Source: Bacteroidales bacterium UBA1064 (GTDB lineage Bacteria; Bacteroidota; Bacteroidia; Bacteroidales; Tenuifilaceae). From it: a DNA stretch of 16,146 nt. The stretch is taken from positions 1 through 16,146 of the forward strand of contig DCDD01000142.1 of assembly GCA_002316235.1 (NCBI GenBank), written 5' to 3'. Below, piece by piece: positions 7,140 to 14,556 of the stretch. The notes under the pieces were generated by a model. It saw only the letters and a list, made by a program, of their open reading frames with translations, did no database searches and had not been told where the DNA came from. Every line of letters begins with the position of its first letter. Position 1 is the stretch's first letter. The translations under genes and the position numbers were made by a program.

Positions 7140-7664
7140 TTACCTATAATCGTTGGTGTAGAACCTCCATGGCCGGCTGGACCAGTAGCTACCAGCATAG
7201 TTAACCCCAATACGCGGTGCGGTTAAAATGGAAGGGAAAAGGCCAGAGTCCTCAATCCAGATTCTTTGAGAGCTGCCTAAGTTCTCAGCATAGAAGCTCC
7301 TGTCAATTTTCAACAACCTGCTAACTCGACCGGGTCCACTACAACCTGCTACTCCCCTAATCAATACCGCCTCGGGTTCATTCTCAACCGATGCCACCAC
7401 GTTGAGCATCCAGTGCATACCATAGACAAAATAGATGTAGAGTATCCCGCCTTGTTGGAACATGGCATCGTTACGGGGAGTGCGCCCCTTGCTGGCATGA
7501 CAGGCCAAATCATTCATCCCCTTATAGGCCTCCACTTCTGTGACTATATGACTTGAACTCGTTCCATCCTCATAAATTCGGCAGATACGCTTACCAACCA
7601 GCTCAGGGGCGACCAGTAGCACATCACGTAGGTAAAAGTCGGGTGTTAGTCTCGTCGCGTCCAT
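7140..7664 (-). CDS. mpg: DNA-3-methyladenine glycosylase, AAG/MPG family (possible C-terminal frameshift)
   Basis: This base-excision repair enzyme removes alkylated purines such as 3-methyladenine (EC 3.2.2.21). Its 174 residues show the family landmarks in order: VEAYKG with the catalytic Glu, HASKGRTPRN, the YFVYGMHWMLNVV segment of the DNA-binding face, EAVLIRG, GPGRVSRLLKID and PRIGVNYAG...RPWRFY. It ends early, just after RFY. Many relatives continue with a GNPYV-like tail, and such a tail (IIGNPYVLYHPF) is encoded in the +1 frame immediately after, so the true end may have been lost by an indel. All catalytic landmarks are upstream of that point, so the enzyme could still work. It follows waaA by 47 bases and is probably the last gene of that run. 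Confidence 0.88.
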   Translation of the reverse strand: MDATRLTPDFYLRDVLLVAPELVGKRICRIYEDGTSSSHIVTEVEAYKGMNDLACHASKGRTPRNDAMFQQGGILYIYFVYGMHWMLNVVASVENEPEAVLIRGVAGCSGPGRVSRLLKIDRSFYAENLGSSQRIWIEDSGLFPSILTAPRIGVNYAGSYWSSRPWRFYTNDYR

Positions 7665-7711
7665 TTACCCATCACTTTAAACACTTTTCCCTCCGGCAAT
7701 AACCAGAGTAT

Positions 7712-8959
7712 CTACAGCATCTTGTTTAATCTATTGCTGATGATACTTAGTATCTTTTCTGATGAGCCTACACCCGATTTTACATAGGCACCAGCACTTT
7801 CGCCTGCTTGGCTAAGCAATGTCGGGTCATTCAGAAGCCTGTCAAGCAAATCGTTGAGTTCAGCCTGCGATTTGATAGAAAAACCCGCTCCTAAAGCAAT
7901 TAAATCCATTGCTTCTTGAAATTTCAGGTAATTGGGGCCAAATACTACTGGTATGCCAAAAACTGCTGCCTCCAGGGTGTTGTGAATACCAGCGCCAAAG
8001 CCACCGCCAATATATGCCAGGCAGCCATACCGGTAGGTTGAAGAGAGGAAGCCTATTGTATCGAGTACCAACAGTCGTGCCTGCTTTGGCGAAGTTCCTT
8101 CGGGCCGGGTAAAACAAATGGCCTCAACCTTTGAAGCGCTCACTATTGAACCCACTCTGCTCGGGCTAATTTCATGTGGAGCAATGATCATCTTAACTCT
8201 ATCGGCATTTGCGGATAGATAGTTCAAGAGTAGCTCTTCATCCTTGGGCCAGGTACTCCCGGCCACAATTACCTTTTCACCATCGCAAAAGGTATCGAGA
8301 AGGGGAATCGTAGCTGACTCAGAGGCAACTCTCGACACCCTGTCGAAACGGGTATCACCGGTAACAGTTACCTCCTTAATACCCACGGAGTTGAGCAGCT
8401 CTAGCGAAAGGTGGTTTTGAACAAAAATATGGGTAAAATGCGATAAAAATTTACGGTACCACCTCCCGTAAGGCTTGAAAAAAATTTGGGTTTCCCTAAA
8501 GTTGGCCGAAATAAGGTATGTTGGAATTTCCCTGGCATGAAGCTCGGAGAGAAAGTGGTACCAAAACTCATACTTAACAAAAATGGCCATTTTTGGTTTT
8601 ACAGCCTCGACAAATCTTTTGGCGTTCCTTTTTGTATCGAGAGGAAGGTAAAAAATGTAGTCGGCTCCGCTATAATTTTTCCTCACTTTATAGCCCGATG
8701 GAGAAAAAAAGGTAAGCACAACTTTTAGCGTAGGATAACTCTCCCTTATGCGTTCTATTAATGGGCGTCCTTGCTCAAACTCACCCAACGATGAGCAGTG
8801 AACCCAAATTTTTGGGTCATTATTTTGGGCCAGCAATTCAACTTCATCGAGAAGCCCCCTTCGTCCGGCCAGCCAACTTTTTGCCTTTGGGTTTACTGGT
8901 GAAACCAACCATATAAGTAGCAGGTAGATACGGATTCCCAAGTTATAAATAAGCACCAT
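7712..8959 (-). CDS. waaA: 3-deoxy-D-manno-octulosonic acid (Kdo) transferase
   Basis: WaaA (KdtA, glycosyltransferase family 30) transfers Kdo from CMP-Kdo to the lipid A precursor on the inner face of the cytoplasmic membrane. The ATG at 8959 gives 415 residues, close to the family length; a TTG 25 codons upstream would add an unlikely extension. The N-terminal segment YNLGIRIYLLLIWLVSP is the usual membrane anchor. It is followed by GRRGL, the CSSLGEFEQGRP region with the catalytic Glu, YLPLD and VKYEFWYHF. The C-terminal lobe has GDTRFDRV, AGSTWPKDE, and LEAAVFGIPVVFGPNYLKFQEA for nucleotide-sugar binding. It lies 115 bases after lpxA and 47 before mpg. Whether it adds one or two Kdo residues cannot be read from the sequence. 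Confidence 0.93.
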   Translation of the reverse strand: MVLIYNLGIRIYLLLIWLVSPVNPKAKSWLAGRRGLLDEVELLAQNNDPKIWVHCSSLGEFEQGRPLIERIRESYPTLKVVLTFFSPSGYKVRKNYSGADYIFYLPLDTKRNAKRFVEAVKPKMAIFVKYEFWYHFLSELHAREIPTYLISANFRETQIFFKPYGRWYRKFLSHFTHIFVQNHLSLELLNSVGIKEVTVTGDTRFDRVSRVASESATIPLLDTFCDGEKVIVAGSTWPKDEELLLNYLSANADRVKMIIAPHEISPSRVGSIVSASKVEAICFTRPEGTSPKQARLLVLDTIGFLSSTYRYGCLAYIGGGFGAGIHNTLEAAVFGIPVVFGPNYLKFQEAMDLIALGAGFSIKSQAELNDLLDRLLNDPTLLSQAGESAGAYVKSGVGSSEKILSIISNRLNKML

Positions 8960-9074
8960 AGAACAGCAAACAATTAAAGAGGGGCAAAAAGGGTAAGTAA
9001 AGATAAAACGCTTCGAAATATAGCCTATCCTCAATCTAACAGTATAAAAACCCCGGTAGTAGAGGAAAAATCAT

Positions 9075-9878
9075 TTAGTCAATTCCTTCGTTAGGGTCCG
9101 GACCGGTGTACTCCCTAAGAACGCCTCGTTTAGAATTCTTTATGAAGTTAACTATTAGATCTCTTTCGGCCGTTTGCGGGATATTGTCAATAATGAAGGC
9201 AAGTGCCTGCGAAACATTTAACCCTTTATTGTAGATTATACGGTAAATCTCCTGAATATCGGCGATTTGCTGATGGGTAAAACTTCTGCGACGCAACCCA
9301 ACCAGGTTGATACCGGCAAAGGTTATAGGCTCCCGTGCAGCAATTATGTATGGGGGGATATCCTTGTTAACCTTCGAACCGCCCTGGATGATAACATGGG
9401 CACCAATTTTTTCGAACTGATGAACCAATGAATGGGCGCTCACTATGGCAAAATCGTCAATCTCAACCTCTCCGCCCAGCTGTGTTCCATTCCCGAGGAT
9501 TATGTTGTTTTTCAGTATGCAGTCATGCGCTACATGTGAATATGCCATAAGCAGGCAGCTGCTCCCAACAATGGTTTTTCCCTTTGAAGCAGTTCCCCTG
9601 TTAATGGTAACGCATTCGCGCATGGTGGTGTTATCGCCAATCTCGGCAGTTGTTACCTCGCCTTTAAACTTTAAATCCTGAGGGATGGCTGAAATTACCG
9701 CTCCAGGAAAAATTCGGCAGTTTTTGCCTATTCGGGCGCCATCCATTATGGTAACATTTGGACCAATCCAGGTTCCCTCACCTATAATAACATCTCCCGC
9801 TATGTAGCTAAACGGGCTAATGGTAACATCCTTACCAATTTTAGCGTCGGGATGAATGTATGCATTAAGTTGTGCCAT
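9075..9878 (-). CDS. lpxA: UDP-N-acetylglucosamine acyltransferase
   Basis: LpxA catalyses the first step of lipid A synthesis, moving a 3-hydroxyacyl chain from acyl carrier protein to UDP-GlcNAc in the cytoplasm. The 267-residue length is typical. The first two thirds are left-handed beta-helix hexapeptide repeats (for example IGKDVTISPF, IGEGTWIGPN). The catalytic region is SHVAHDC, with His118 in the place of E. coli His125. The segment from GGSKVNKDIPPY to GLRRRSF and the helical C-terminus are the usual LpxA tail. Its ATG overlaps the lpxC-fabZ stop by one base (TAATG), which implies translational coupling. Acyl chain length is not predicted. Confidence 0.95.
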   Translation of the reverse strand: MAQLNAYIHPDAKIGKDVTISPFSYIAGDVIIGEGTWIGPNVTIMDGARIGKNCRIFPGAVISAIPQDLKFKGEVTTAEIGDNTTMRECVTINRGTASKGKTIVGSSCLLMAYSHVAHDCILKNNIILGNGTQLGGEVEIDDFAIVSAHSLVHQFEKIGAHVIIQGGSKVNKDIPPYIIAAREPITFAGINLVGLRRRSFTHQQIADIQEIYRIIYNKGLNVSQALAFIIDNIPQTAERDLIVNFIKNSKRGVLREYTGPDPNEGID

Positions 9879-11275
9879 TAATTTGGATTTTTAATAATTT
9901 GAGCCATTAGCACACCCTCCATAACCAGCTGGTTACCGACGAATGCCTGACCGGTCATGTTGGCAATCCCTCTACGGATGGGTTCATTCAAGGTTAAGCG
10001 AAAAATTATAGTATCACCAGGAACAACCTTGTGTTTAAAACGAACCTGGTCAATTTTTAAGAAGTAGGTGGTGTAGTTTTCAGGGTCGGGAACAGTGTTA
10101 AGAACCAGAATGCCACCCACCTGAGCCATTGCTTCAATCTGAAGAACTCCGGGCATAACGGGTTCGTGGGGAAAGTGTCCGGTGAAAAAAGCCTCGTTCA
10201 TGGTAACATTCTTCAAACCCACAACGGAGGTTCCATTCATCGAAATTATTTTATCAACCAGCAGGAATGGCGGACGATGTGGCAGTGTTTTTTTAATTTG
10301 ATTAATATCCATTAGGGGAGGAACATTGGGGTTGTACTCGGGTGCAGAGGGCTTAAGCAGCTCCTTTTTGTACTGCTTTCTCAGTATTTTGGCAAATTCG
10401 GTATTGGCCCAGTGTCCGGTGCGAATGGCAATTATTTTTCCCTTGATGCGAACACCCACCAGCGACAAGTCGCCCACCATGTCGAGAAGCTTGTGGCGGG
10501 CAGGTTCGTTGTCGAAATGTAGGTCAAGGTTGTTGAGTATTCCCTCGGGTTTAACCTTTACGTGTGGTTTGTTGAAGAGGTCGGCAATTCTGTCGAGCTC
10601 GGGCTGCGGAACCTCATGCTCTATAATGACAATGGCATTTTCCAGGTCACCACCCTTAATAAGGTTATGCTTTAGCAACACCTCGAGCTCGTGAAAGAAT
10701 ACGAAGGTTCTGCAAGGTGCTATTTGGCTGGCAAACTCGTCAATATTCCCCATTTTGGCGTACTGATGACCCAGCACCCTTGAGTTGTAGTCAACCATCA
10801 GGTCGATGCTGAATCCGTCGTCGGGATAGGCAACTATTTCGATACCATTTTTTTCATCGGAGAAAACCATTTTCTCCTTTATGGTAAAGTAGTTACGAAT
10901 GGCACCCTGTTCAACTGTTCCAACACTAGCAATAGCCTCAACAAAGAACCTGGAGCTACCATCCATAATTGGCATTTCGGGGCCATTCACTTTTACCAGG
11001 GCATTATCTATTCCCATGCCGTAAAGAGCGGCAACCATGTGCTCTATGGTGTTGACTTTTACATTTTTGGTGCCTATGGATGTTCCCCTGGAGGTGTCAA
11101 TAACGTTATCGGCAACCGCTTCAATCTTGGGTTGTCCTTCCAAATCGGTTCGTTGAAAGTTAACACCGGTGTTCACCTCTGCCGGACAAATAGTAACCTC
11201 AACATCAACACCGGTATGCAACCCCTTTCCGGTAAGGGTAACTGGCTGGCTTATTGTGCGTTGTTTATCTGCCAT
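9878..11275 (-). CDS. lpxC/fabZ: Bifunctional UDP-3-O-acyl-GlcNAc deacetylase / 3-hydroxyacyl-ACP dehydratase (LpxC-FabZ fusion)
   Basis: This 465-residue fusion is characteristic of Bacteroidota. Residues 1 to about 305 are LpxC, the zinc enzyme of the committed step of lipid A synthesis. Its predicted Zn ligands are His79 (in TIEHM), His261 and Asp265 (in HKLLDMVGDL), and GHWANTEFAK follows near residue 288. Residues from about 322 are FabZ, which dehydrates 3-hydroxyacyl-ACP in fatty-acid elongation; LPHRPPFLLVD and HFPHEPVMPGVLQIEAMAQ (from His367) contain the catalytic His and Glu. The fusion joins two enzymes that draw on the same 3-hydroxyacyl-ACP pool. It lies 108 bases after lpxD and overlaps lpxA by one base. 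A 14-base palindrome lies in the upstream gap. Confidence 0.96.
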   Translation of the reverse strand: MADKQRTISQPVTLTGKGLHTGVDVEVTICPAEVNTGVNFQRTDLEGQPKIEAVADNVIDTSRGTSIGTKNVKVNTIEHMVAALYGMGIDNALVKVNGPEMPIMDGSSRFFVEAIASVGTVEQGAIRNYFTIKEKMVFSDEKNGIEIVAYPDDGFSIDLMVDYNSRVLGHQYAKMGNIDEFASQIAPCRTFVFFHELEVLLKHNLIKGGDLENAIVIIEHEVPQPELDRIADLFNKPHVKVKPEGILNNLDLHFDNEPARHKLLDMVGDLSLVGVRIKGKIIAIRTGHWANTEFAKILRKQYKKELLKPSAPEYNPNVPPLMDINQIKKTLPHRPPFLLVDKIISMNGTSVVGLKNVTMNEAFFTGHFPHEPVMPGVLQIEAMAQVGGILVLNTVPDPENYTTYFLKIDQVRFKHKVVPGDTIIFRLTLNEPIRRGIANMTGQAFVGNQLVMEGVLMAQIIKNPN

Positions 11276-11294
11276 AAAAAGGTTTTCAAATTAA

Positions 11295-11328
11295 ACATAT
11301 TCCCTGGTTCCAGGGGTTCTACATATTC
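11295..11328. repeat. Palindrome flanked by 8-base direct repeats upstream of lpxC-fabZ
   Basis: CCCTGGTTCCAGGG (11302-11315) is a perfect inverted repeat with 6-base arms and a 2-base centre. Identical copies of ACATATTC lie on both sides (11295-11302 and 11321-11328). The element sits in the 108-base gap between lpxD and lpxC-fabZ, 20-53 bases before the lpxC start. It could be an operator or an mRNA hairpin; there is no T-tract on the - strand side, so it is not a canonical terminator. Confidence 0.5.
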
Positions 11329-11383
11329 AAGGTTTCTTTTTAATAAGTCAAAAAATATAAAGAGAAACCGGCTATAGCAATAA

Positions 11384-12430
11384 TTATAATAATTTTTTCT
11401 TCAACTCCTCAATGGTGCGCTGCATTTCGTTTAGCTTATTGGCCATGTCAGGCAAATTCTTATAAACAGCCATAGACCGGCGTTGTTTGGAGACATCAAA
11501 TGCCGGGCTTCCCAAAATAATTGTACCGGGTTTCCGAATGTCGCCGGCAATACCGGACTGTGCGCCGGCCATCACACCATCGGCTATTTTGATGTGGGGG
11601 CTGGCTCCTACCTGGCCACCAAACATGCAGTTTTTCCCAATTTTAGTCGATCCGGCCACTCCGCATTGGGCTGCCATAACAGTATTTTCACCAACCTCCA
11701 CGTTGTGGGCAATATGAACATGGTCGTCAATTTTAACGCCCCTATGGAGAATGGTAGAACCCATTGTTGCCCGGTCAACAGTAGCATTTGCACCAATTTC
11801 TACATAATCCTCAAGGACTACGTTGCCAATTTGCGGTATTTTTTTGTAGTTAGCATCCTCCTGGGAGGCAAATCCAAAACCGTCGGCACCAATTACCGCT
11901 CCTGCATGGATAATACAATTGCTCCCAATTGTGCATTCATGGTAAATCACCGCACCAGGGTAAATGGTTGTATTATCACCAATTATAACCCCCTTACCAA
12001 CAAATACCTGAGGGTAAATTTTAACCCTGCTCCCGATTCTGACATCGCCAGAAATGTAGGCAAACGCACCCAGGTAAAAATCATCCCCATAGGCTGCAGA
12101 AGGGTGAATGAATGAAGGTGTTTCAACACCGCTAAGCTGTGGTTCTGTTTGCTGAGCATAGAGTTGAAGCAAGGAGGCAAATGCCTCATAGGCATTCTTA
12201 ACCCTCACCAGGGTGGCTTTAATTGGTTGCTCGGCTACAAAGTCAGCATTAACCAGAACAATGGAAGCATTGGTAGTGTAAATATATGGAGCATATTTTG
12301 GATTAGCCAAAAAAGCTAGTGAACCAGGAGATCCCTCCTCAATTTTTGAAACCGTGCTAACCTTTACCTCGGGGTTCCCTTCCACTACCCCTCCGAGAAA
12401 GTTGGCTATGACTTGCGCTGTAAATTCCAT
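11384..12430 (-). CDS. lpxD: UDP-3-O-(3-hydroxyacyl)glucosamine N-acyltransferase
   Basis: LpxD adds the second 3-hydroxyacyl chain, from acyl carrier protein, to the glucosamine made by LpxC. The 348-residue protein has the three expected parts. An N-terminal uridine-binding domain occupies about residues 1-100 and includes GSLAFLANPKYAPYIYTT. A left-handed beta-helix follows at about 105-310, with hexapeptides such as IGSRVKIYP and IGDNTTIYPG. A C-terminal helix ends with NEMQRTIEELKKKLL. The catalytic His is His242 in HIAHNVEVGENT. The gene starts 36 bases after the HD phosphohydrolase gene and is followed by lpxC-fabZ, the standard Bacteroidota order. Confidence 0.96.
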   Translation of the reverse strand: MEFTAQVIANFLGGVVEGNPEVKVSTVSKIEEGSPGSLAFLANPKYAPYIYTTNASIVLVNADFVAEQPIKATLVRVKNAYEAFASLLQLYAQQTEPQLSGVETPSFIHPSAAYGDDFYLGAFAYISGDVRIGSRVKIYPQVFVGKGVIIGDNTTIYPGAVIYHECTIGSNCIIHAGAVIGADGFGFASQEDANYKKIPQIGNVVLEDYVEIGANATVDRATMGSTILHRGVKIDDHVHIAHNVEVGENTVMAAQCGVAGSTKIGKNCMFGGQVGASPHIKIADGVMAGAQSGIAGDIRKPGTIILGSPAFDVSKQRRSMAVYKNLPDMANKLNEMQRTIEELKKKLL

Positions 12431-12466
12431 GTTAAGAATGTATTAATTGAACGCAAAGCTAGCTAT

Positions 12467-13723
12467 TTATCTTAAAATTTCCCTGAGTTCTTTAGGGAAA
12501 CAGGTGAAATATTTTTTGGTTTCGTTTGATAAAGCGTTGGATTTCAGGATGTCAGAAGCCTCAGCGATGTCAACCAGCTGCCCATTGCTATGTAGTATTT
12601 GAATGGATTCCTCACCTGGCTGATAGGCACTAATACCGACAGAGTCGGAAAAAACAAAATAATCGGTATATTCAGTAAAGTTGGGGAAAGCGGAGGAGAA
12701 CAAACCCTTTAATTCAGCCAAACGGCTGCTACTTGAAGGAATAGTTGCCAGCTCAATGCTGAGTAACCTTCGGTTGATAATCATTGAGGAAAGTTTGGCC
12801 AGCACCGGGTCGGAGCAGTTCATCCAGTCTTTTGCTGCAACCATTATATCTGAATCATCCAGCAGAGCAAAGTAGGAAAGCGCCTTTGATTGGGGCGTAA
12901 AAAAATCATCGCCGGTAACATCGTGAGCAAAGAAGTACAGCAGAGGGGCTGATATGTTCATCGGGAACCCGCTTCTAACCAGCTGTTTAGCTCTTTGTAG
13001 GAGTTTAACCAGTGTTTGTTCGGCAGCAACAACCGTTTTATGCAGGTAAACCTGCCAGTACATCAGCCTACGGGCAATTAGAAAATTTTCGATGGAGTAA
13101 ATGCCTTTTGCTTCAACTACCAGGTTGTCGTCCACCACGTTGAGCATTTTTATAATTCGCTCCGTGCTTATGGAACCCTCAACAACCCCGGAAAAAAAGC
13201 TGTCGCGTTTCAGGTAGTCCATCCTGTCCATGTCGAGCTGTCCCGAAATAAGCTGGTGAAGGAATTTCCGGTGATACCGATCCTCAAAAATTTCCAGGGC
13301 TAGAGAAAGGCGTCCGTTAAACTCCTCATTAAGGCTACGGATAAAAGCTAGACTTATAGATTCATGGCTGACACCGGGCACAATTGTGTTTTCCAGGGTG
13401 TGTGAAAATGGGCCATGTCCAATATCGTGAAGCAAAATGGCAGCACATGCAGCCTCGGCCTCTTCCTCAGAAATCACAAACCCCTTGCTGCGAAGAGTAT
13501 CTATAGCCGTATCGAGGAGGTGCATCGCACCAAGGGCATGCTGTAAACGGCTATGATTTGCCCCGGGATAAACCAGGTAGGTTAGGCCAAGCTGCTTTAT
13601 TCCTCTAAGCCTTTGAAAGTAAGGGTGCTCAATGATATCAAATATCAGCGGGTAGTTAATGCTGATAAAACCATGAACCGGGTCGTTTACAATTTTGTTC
13701 TTGTTGATTTTGTCATTTCTCAT
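12467..13723 (-). CDS. HD-domain phosphohydrolase (SAMHD1/dGTPase-like)
   Basis: The ATG at 13723 gives 418 residues and matches the family start (KIVNDPVHGFI near the N-terminus); an upstream TTG would add 11 residues. Metal-binding residues of the HD superfamily are evident: His62 in RLQHALGAMH, His99-Asp100 in LLHDIGHGPFSH, and a later Asp in LDMDRMDYLKRD. The arrangement is like SAMHD1 and bacterial dNTP triphosphohydrolases, so a nucleotide triphosphohydrolase activity is plausible, but the substrate cannot be read from sequence. The C-terminal half is helical and lacks recognisable motifs. It is cytoplasmic, lies 36 bases upstream of lpxD in the same direction, and is probably cotranscribed with the lipid A genes. 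Confidence 0.85.
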   Translation of the reverse strand: MRNDKINKNKIVNDPVHGFISINYPLIFDIIEHPYFQRLRGIKQLGLTYLVYPGANHSRLQHALGAMHLLDTAIDTLRSKGFVISEEEAEAACAAILLHDIGHGPFSHTLENTIVPGVSHESISLAFIRSLNEEFNGRLSLALEIFEDRYHRKFLHQLISGQLDMDRMDYLKRDSFFSGVVEGSISTERIIKMLNVVDDNLVVEAKGIYSIENFLIARRLMYWQVYLHKTVVAAEQTLVKLLQRAKQLVRSGFPMNISAPLLYFFAHDVTGDDFFTPQSKALSYFALLDDSDIMVAAKDWMNCSDPVLAKLSSMIINRRLLSIELATIPSSSSRLAELKGLFSSAFPNFTEYTDYFVFSDSVGISAYQPGEESIQILHSNGQLVDIAEASDILKSNALSNETKKYFTCFPKELREILR

Positions 13724-13812
13724 ATATGGTGAAGCAAAACTTGTTGTCGTTATCAAAAAAAGCCAGTAACATTGTGTGAAGACAAATTTGCCGAGTAATT
13801 AGAGGGCTCGAT

Positions 13813-13838
13813 TGTAGAAATACTCCGTGTTTTCTACA
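13813..13838. repeat. Inverted repeat in the ruvC to HD-gene gap
   Basis: TGTAGAAA (13813-13820) and TTTCTACA (13831-13838) form a perfect 8-bp stem around a 10-base loop. It lies about 40 bases downstream of ruvC and 90 bases upstream of the HD gene, both on the - strand. There is no following T-tract, so its use as a terminator is doubtful; a protein-binding site is possible. Confidence 0.4.
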
Positions 13839-13878
13839 TGAATTTTCATTCAACCTGATAGCCAGACATAACTTCCAT

Positions 13879-14448
13879 TTATTTTACCCTACCCGGGTTT
13901 TGGCGCACAAAATCGCTCCAGCTTGATGCTTTTCGACTAGCACCGACTGTCGCACCCTGAAAGAAGTGGCATATGGCAGCGGCCAAACCATCGGTAGCAT
14001 CGAGGTACTCCTGCGAGAAATCCTTTTCCCCAAGAATGGATTTCAGCATGGCCGCCACCTGCTCCTTCGAAGCGCTTCCCGAGCCGGTTATAGCCTGCTT
14101 TATTTTTCGCGGTGCGTACTCAAAAATTGGAATTGAGCGAGAAAGAACAGCTGCCATGGCAACCCCCTGAGCCCGGCCAAGCTTTAGCATACTCTGAACA
14201 TTCTTACCGTAAAAAGGGGCTTCAATGGCCACCTCGTCGGGCAGGTACTGGTCGGCCAGCTGCTGTACCCGGTCGTAAATGGCTTTCAACTTCAGGTAGT
14301 GATCCTCGTACTTCTTAAGCTCAATAACTCCAAGAACAACCAGCTTTAGGTCGTTTTTCCCGCTACACCTCACAATTCCGTACCCAAGAATATTTGTGCC
14401 CGGATCGATTCCAAGAATTATCTTCTCTGCTGGTGTGGAGTTGGTCAT
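13879..14448 (-). CDS. ruvC: Holliday junction endodeoxyribonuclease RuvC
   Basis: RuvC cuts Holliday junctions symmetrically after RuvAB branch migration during recombination and repair. The 189-residue length is typical. The RNase H-fold catalytic acids are visible: Asp15 in LGIDPGTN, Glu76 in VAIEAPF, and Asp150 and Asp153 in LDATDGLAAAICH, matching E. coli Asp7, Glu66, Asp138 and Asp141. The basic stretch APRKIKQAITGSGSASKEQV is the usual DNA-binding region. The C-terminal 25 residues (from about SRKASSW) extend past the core and are common in Bacteroidota. It lies 108 bases after the S41 protease gene on the same strand and 155 bases before the HD gene. The ruvA and ruvB genes are not in the window. 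Confidence 0.95.
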   Translation of the reverse strand: MTNSTPAEKIILGIDPGTNILGYGIVRCSGKNDLKLVVLGVIELKKYEDHYLKLKAIYDRVQQLADQYLPDEVAIEAPFYGKNVQSMLKLGRAQGVAMAAVLSRSIPIFEYAPRKIKQAITGSGSASKEQVAAMLKSILGEKDFSQEYLDATDGLAAAICHFFQGATVGASRKASSWSDFVRQNPGRVK

Positions 14449-14556
14449 GAATTTACTTTACTCATAACAAACATTTATACCAAAATGGAGACCTCGTAAA
14501 CCTGTTAAACTGGTTCGAAAGCCTGGCTTATAGCCTGTAGTTTTGTTTAGCACACC

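Noticed and set aside
8960..9034. TTG start adding 25 residues to waaA
   Set aside because: The ATG at 8959 puts the membrane anchor at the N-terminus and gives the usual family length.
10326..10694. A 122-codon open frame on the + strand opposite lpxC-fabZ
   Set aside because: Serine- and leucine-rich antisense shadow of a conserved gene; no family resemblance.
11483..12115. A 210-codon open frame on the + strand opposite lpxD
   Set aside because: It lies wholly within the well-supported lpxD gene, has no recognisable domain, and its composition follows the hexapeptide repeats of the opposite strand.
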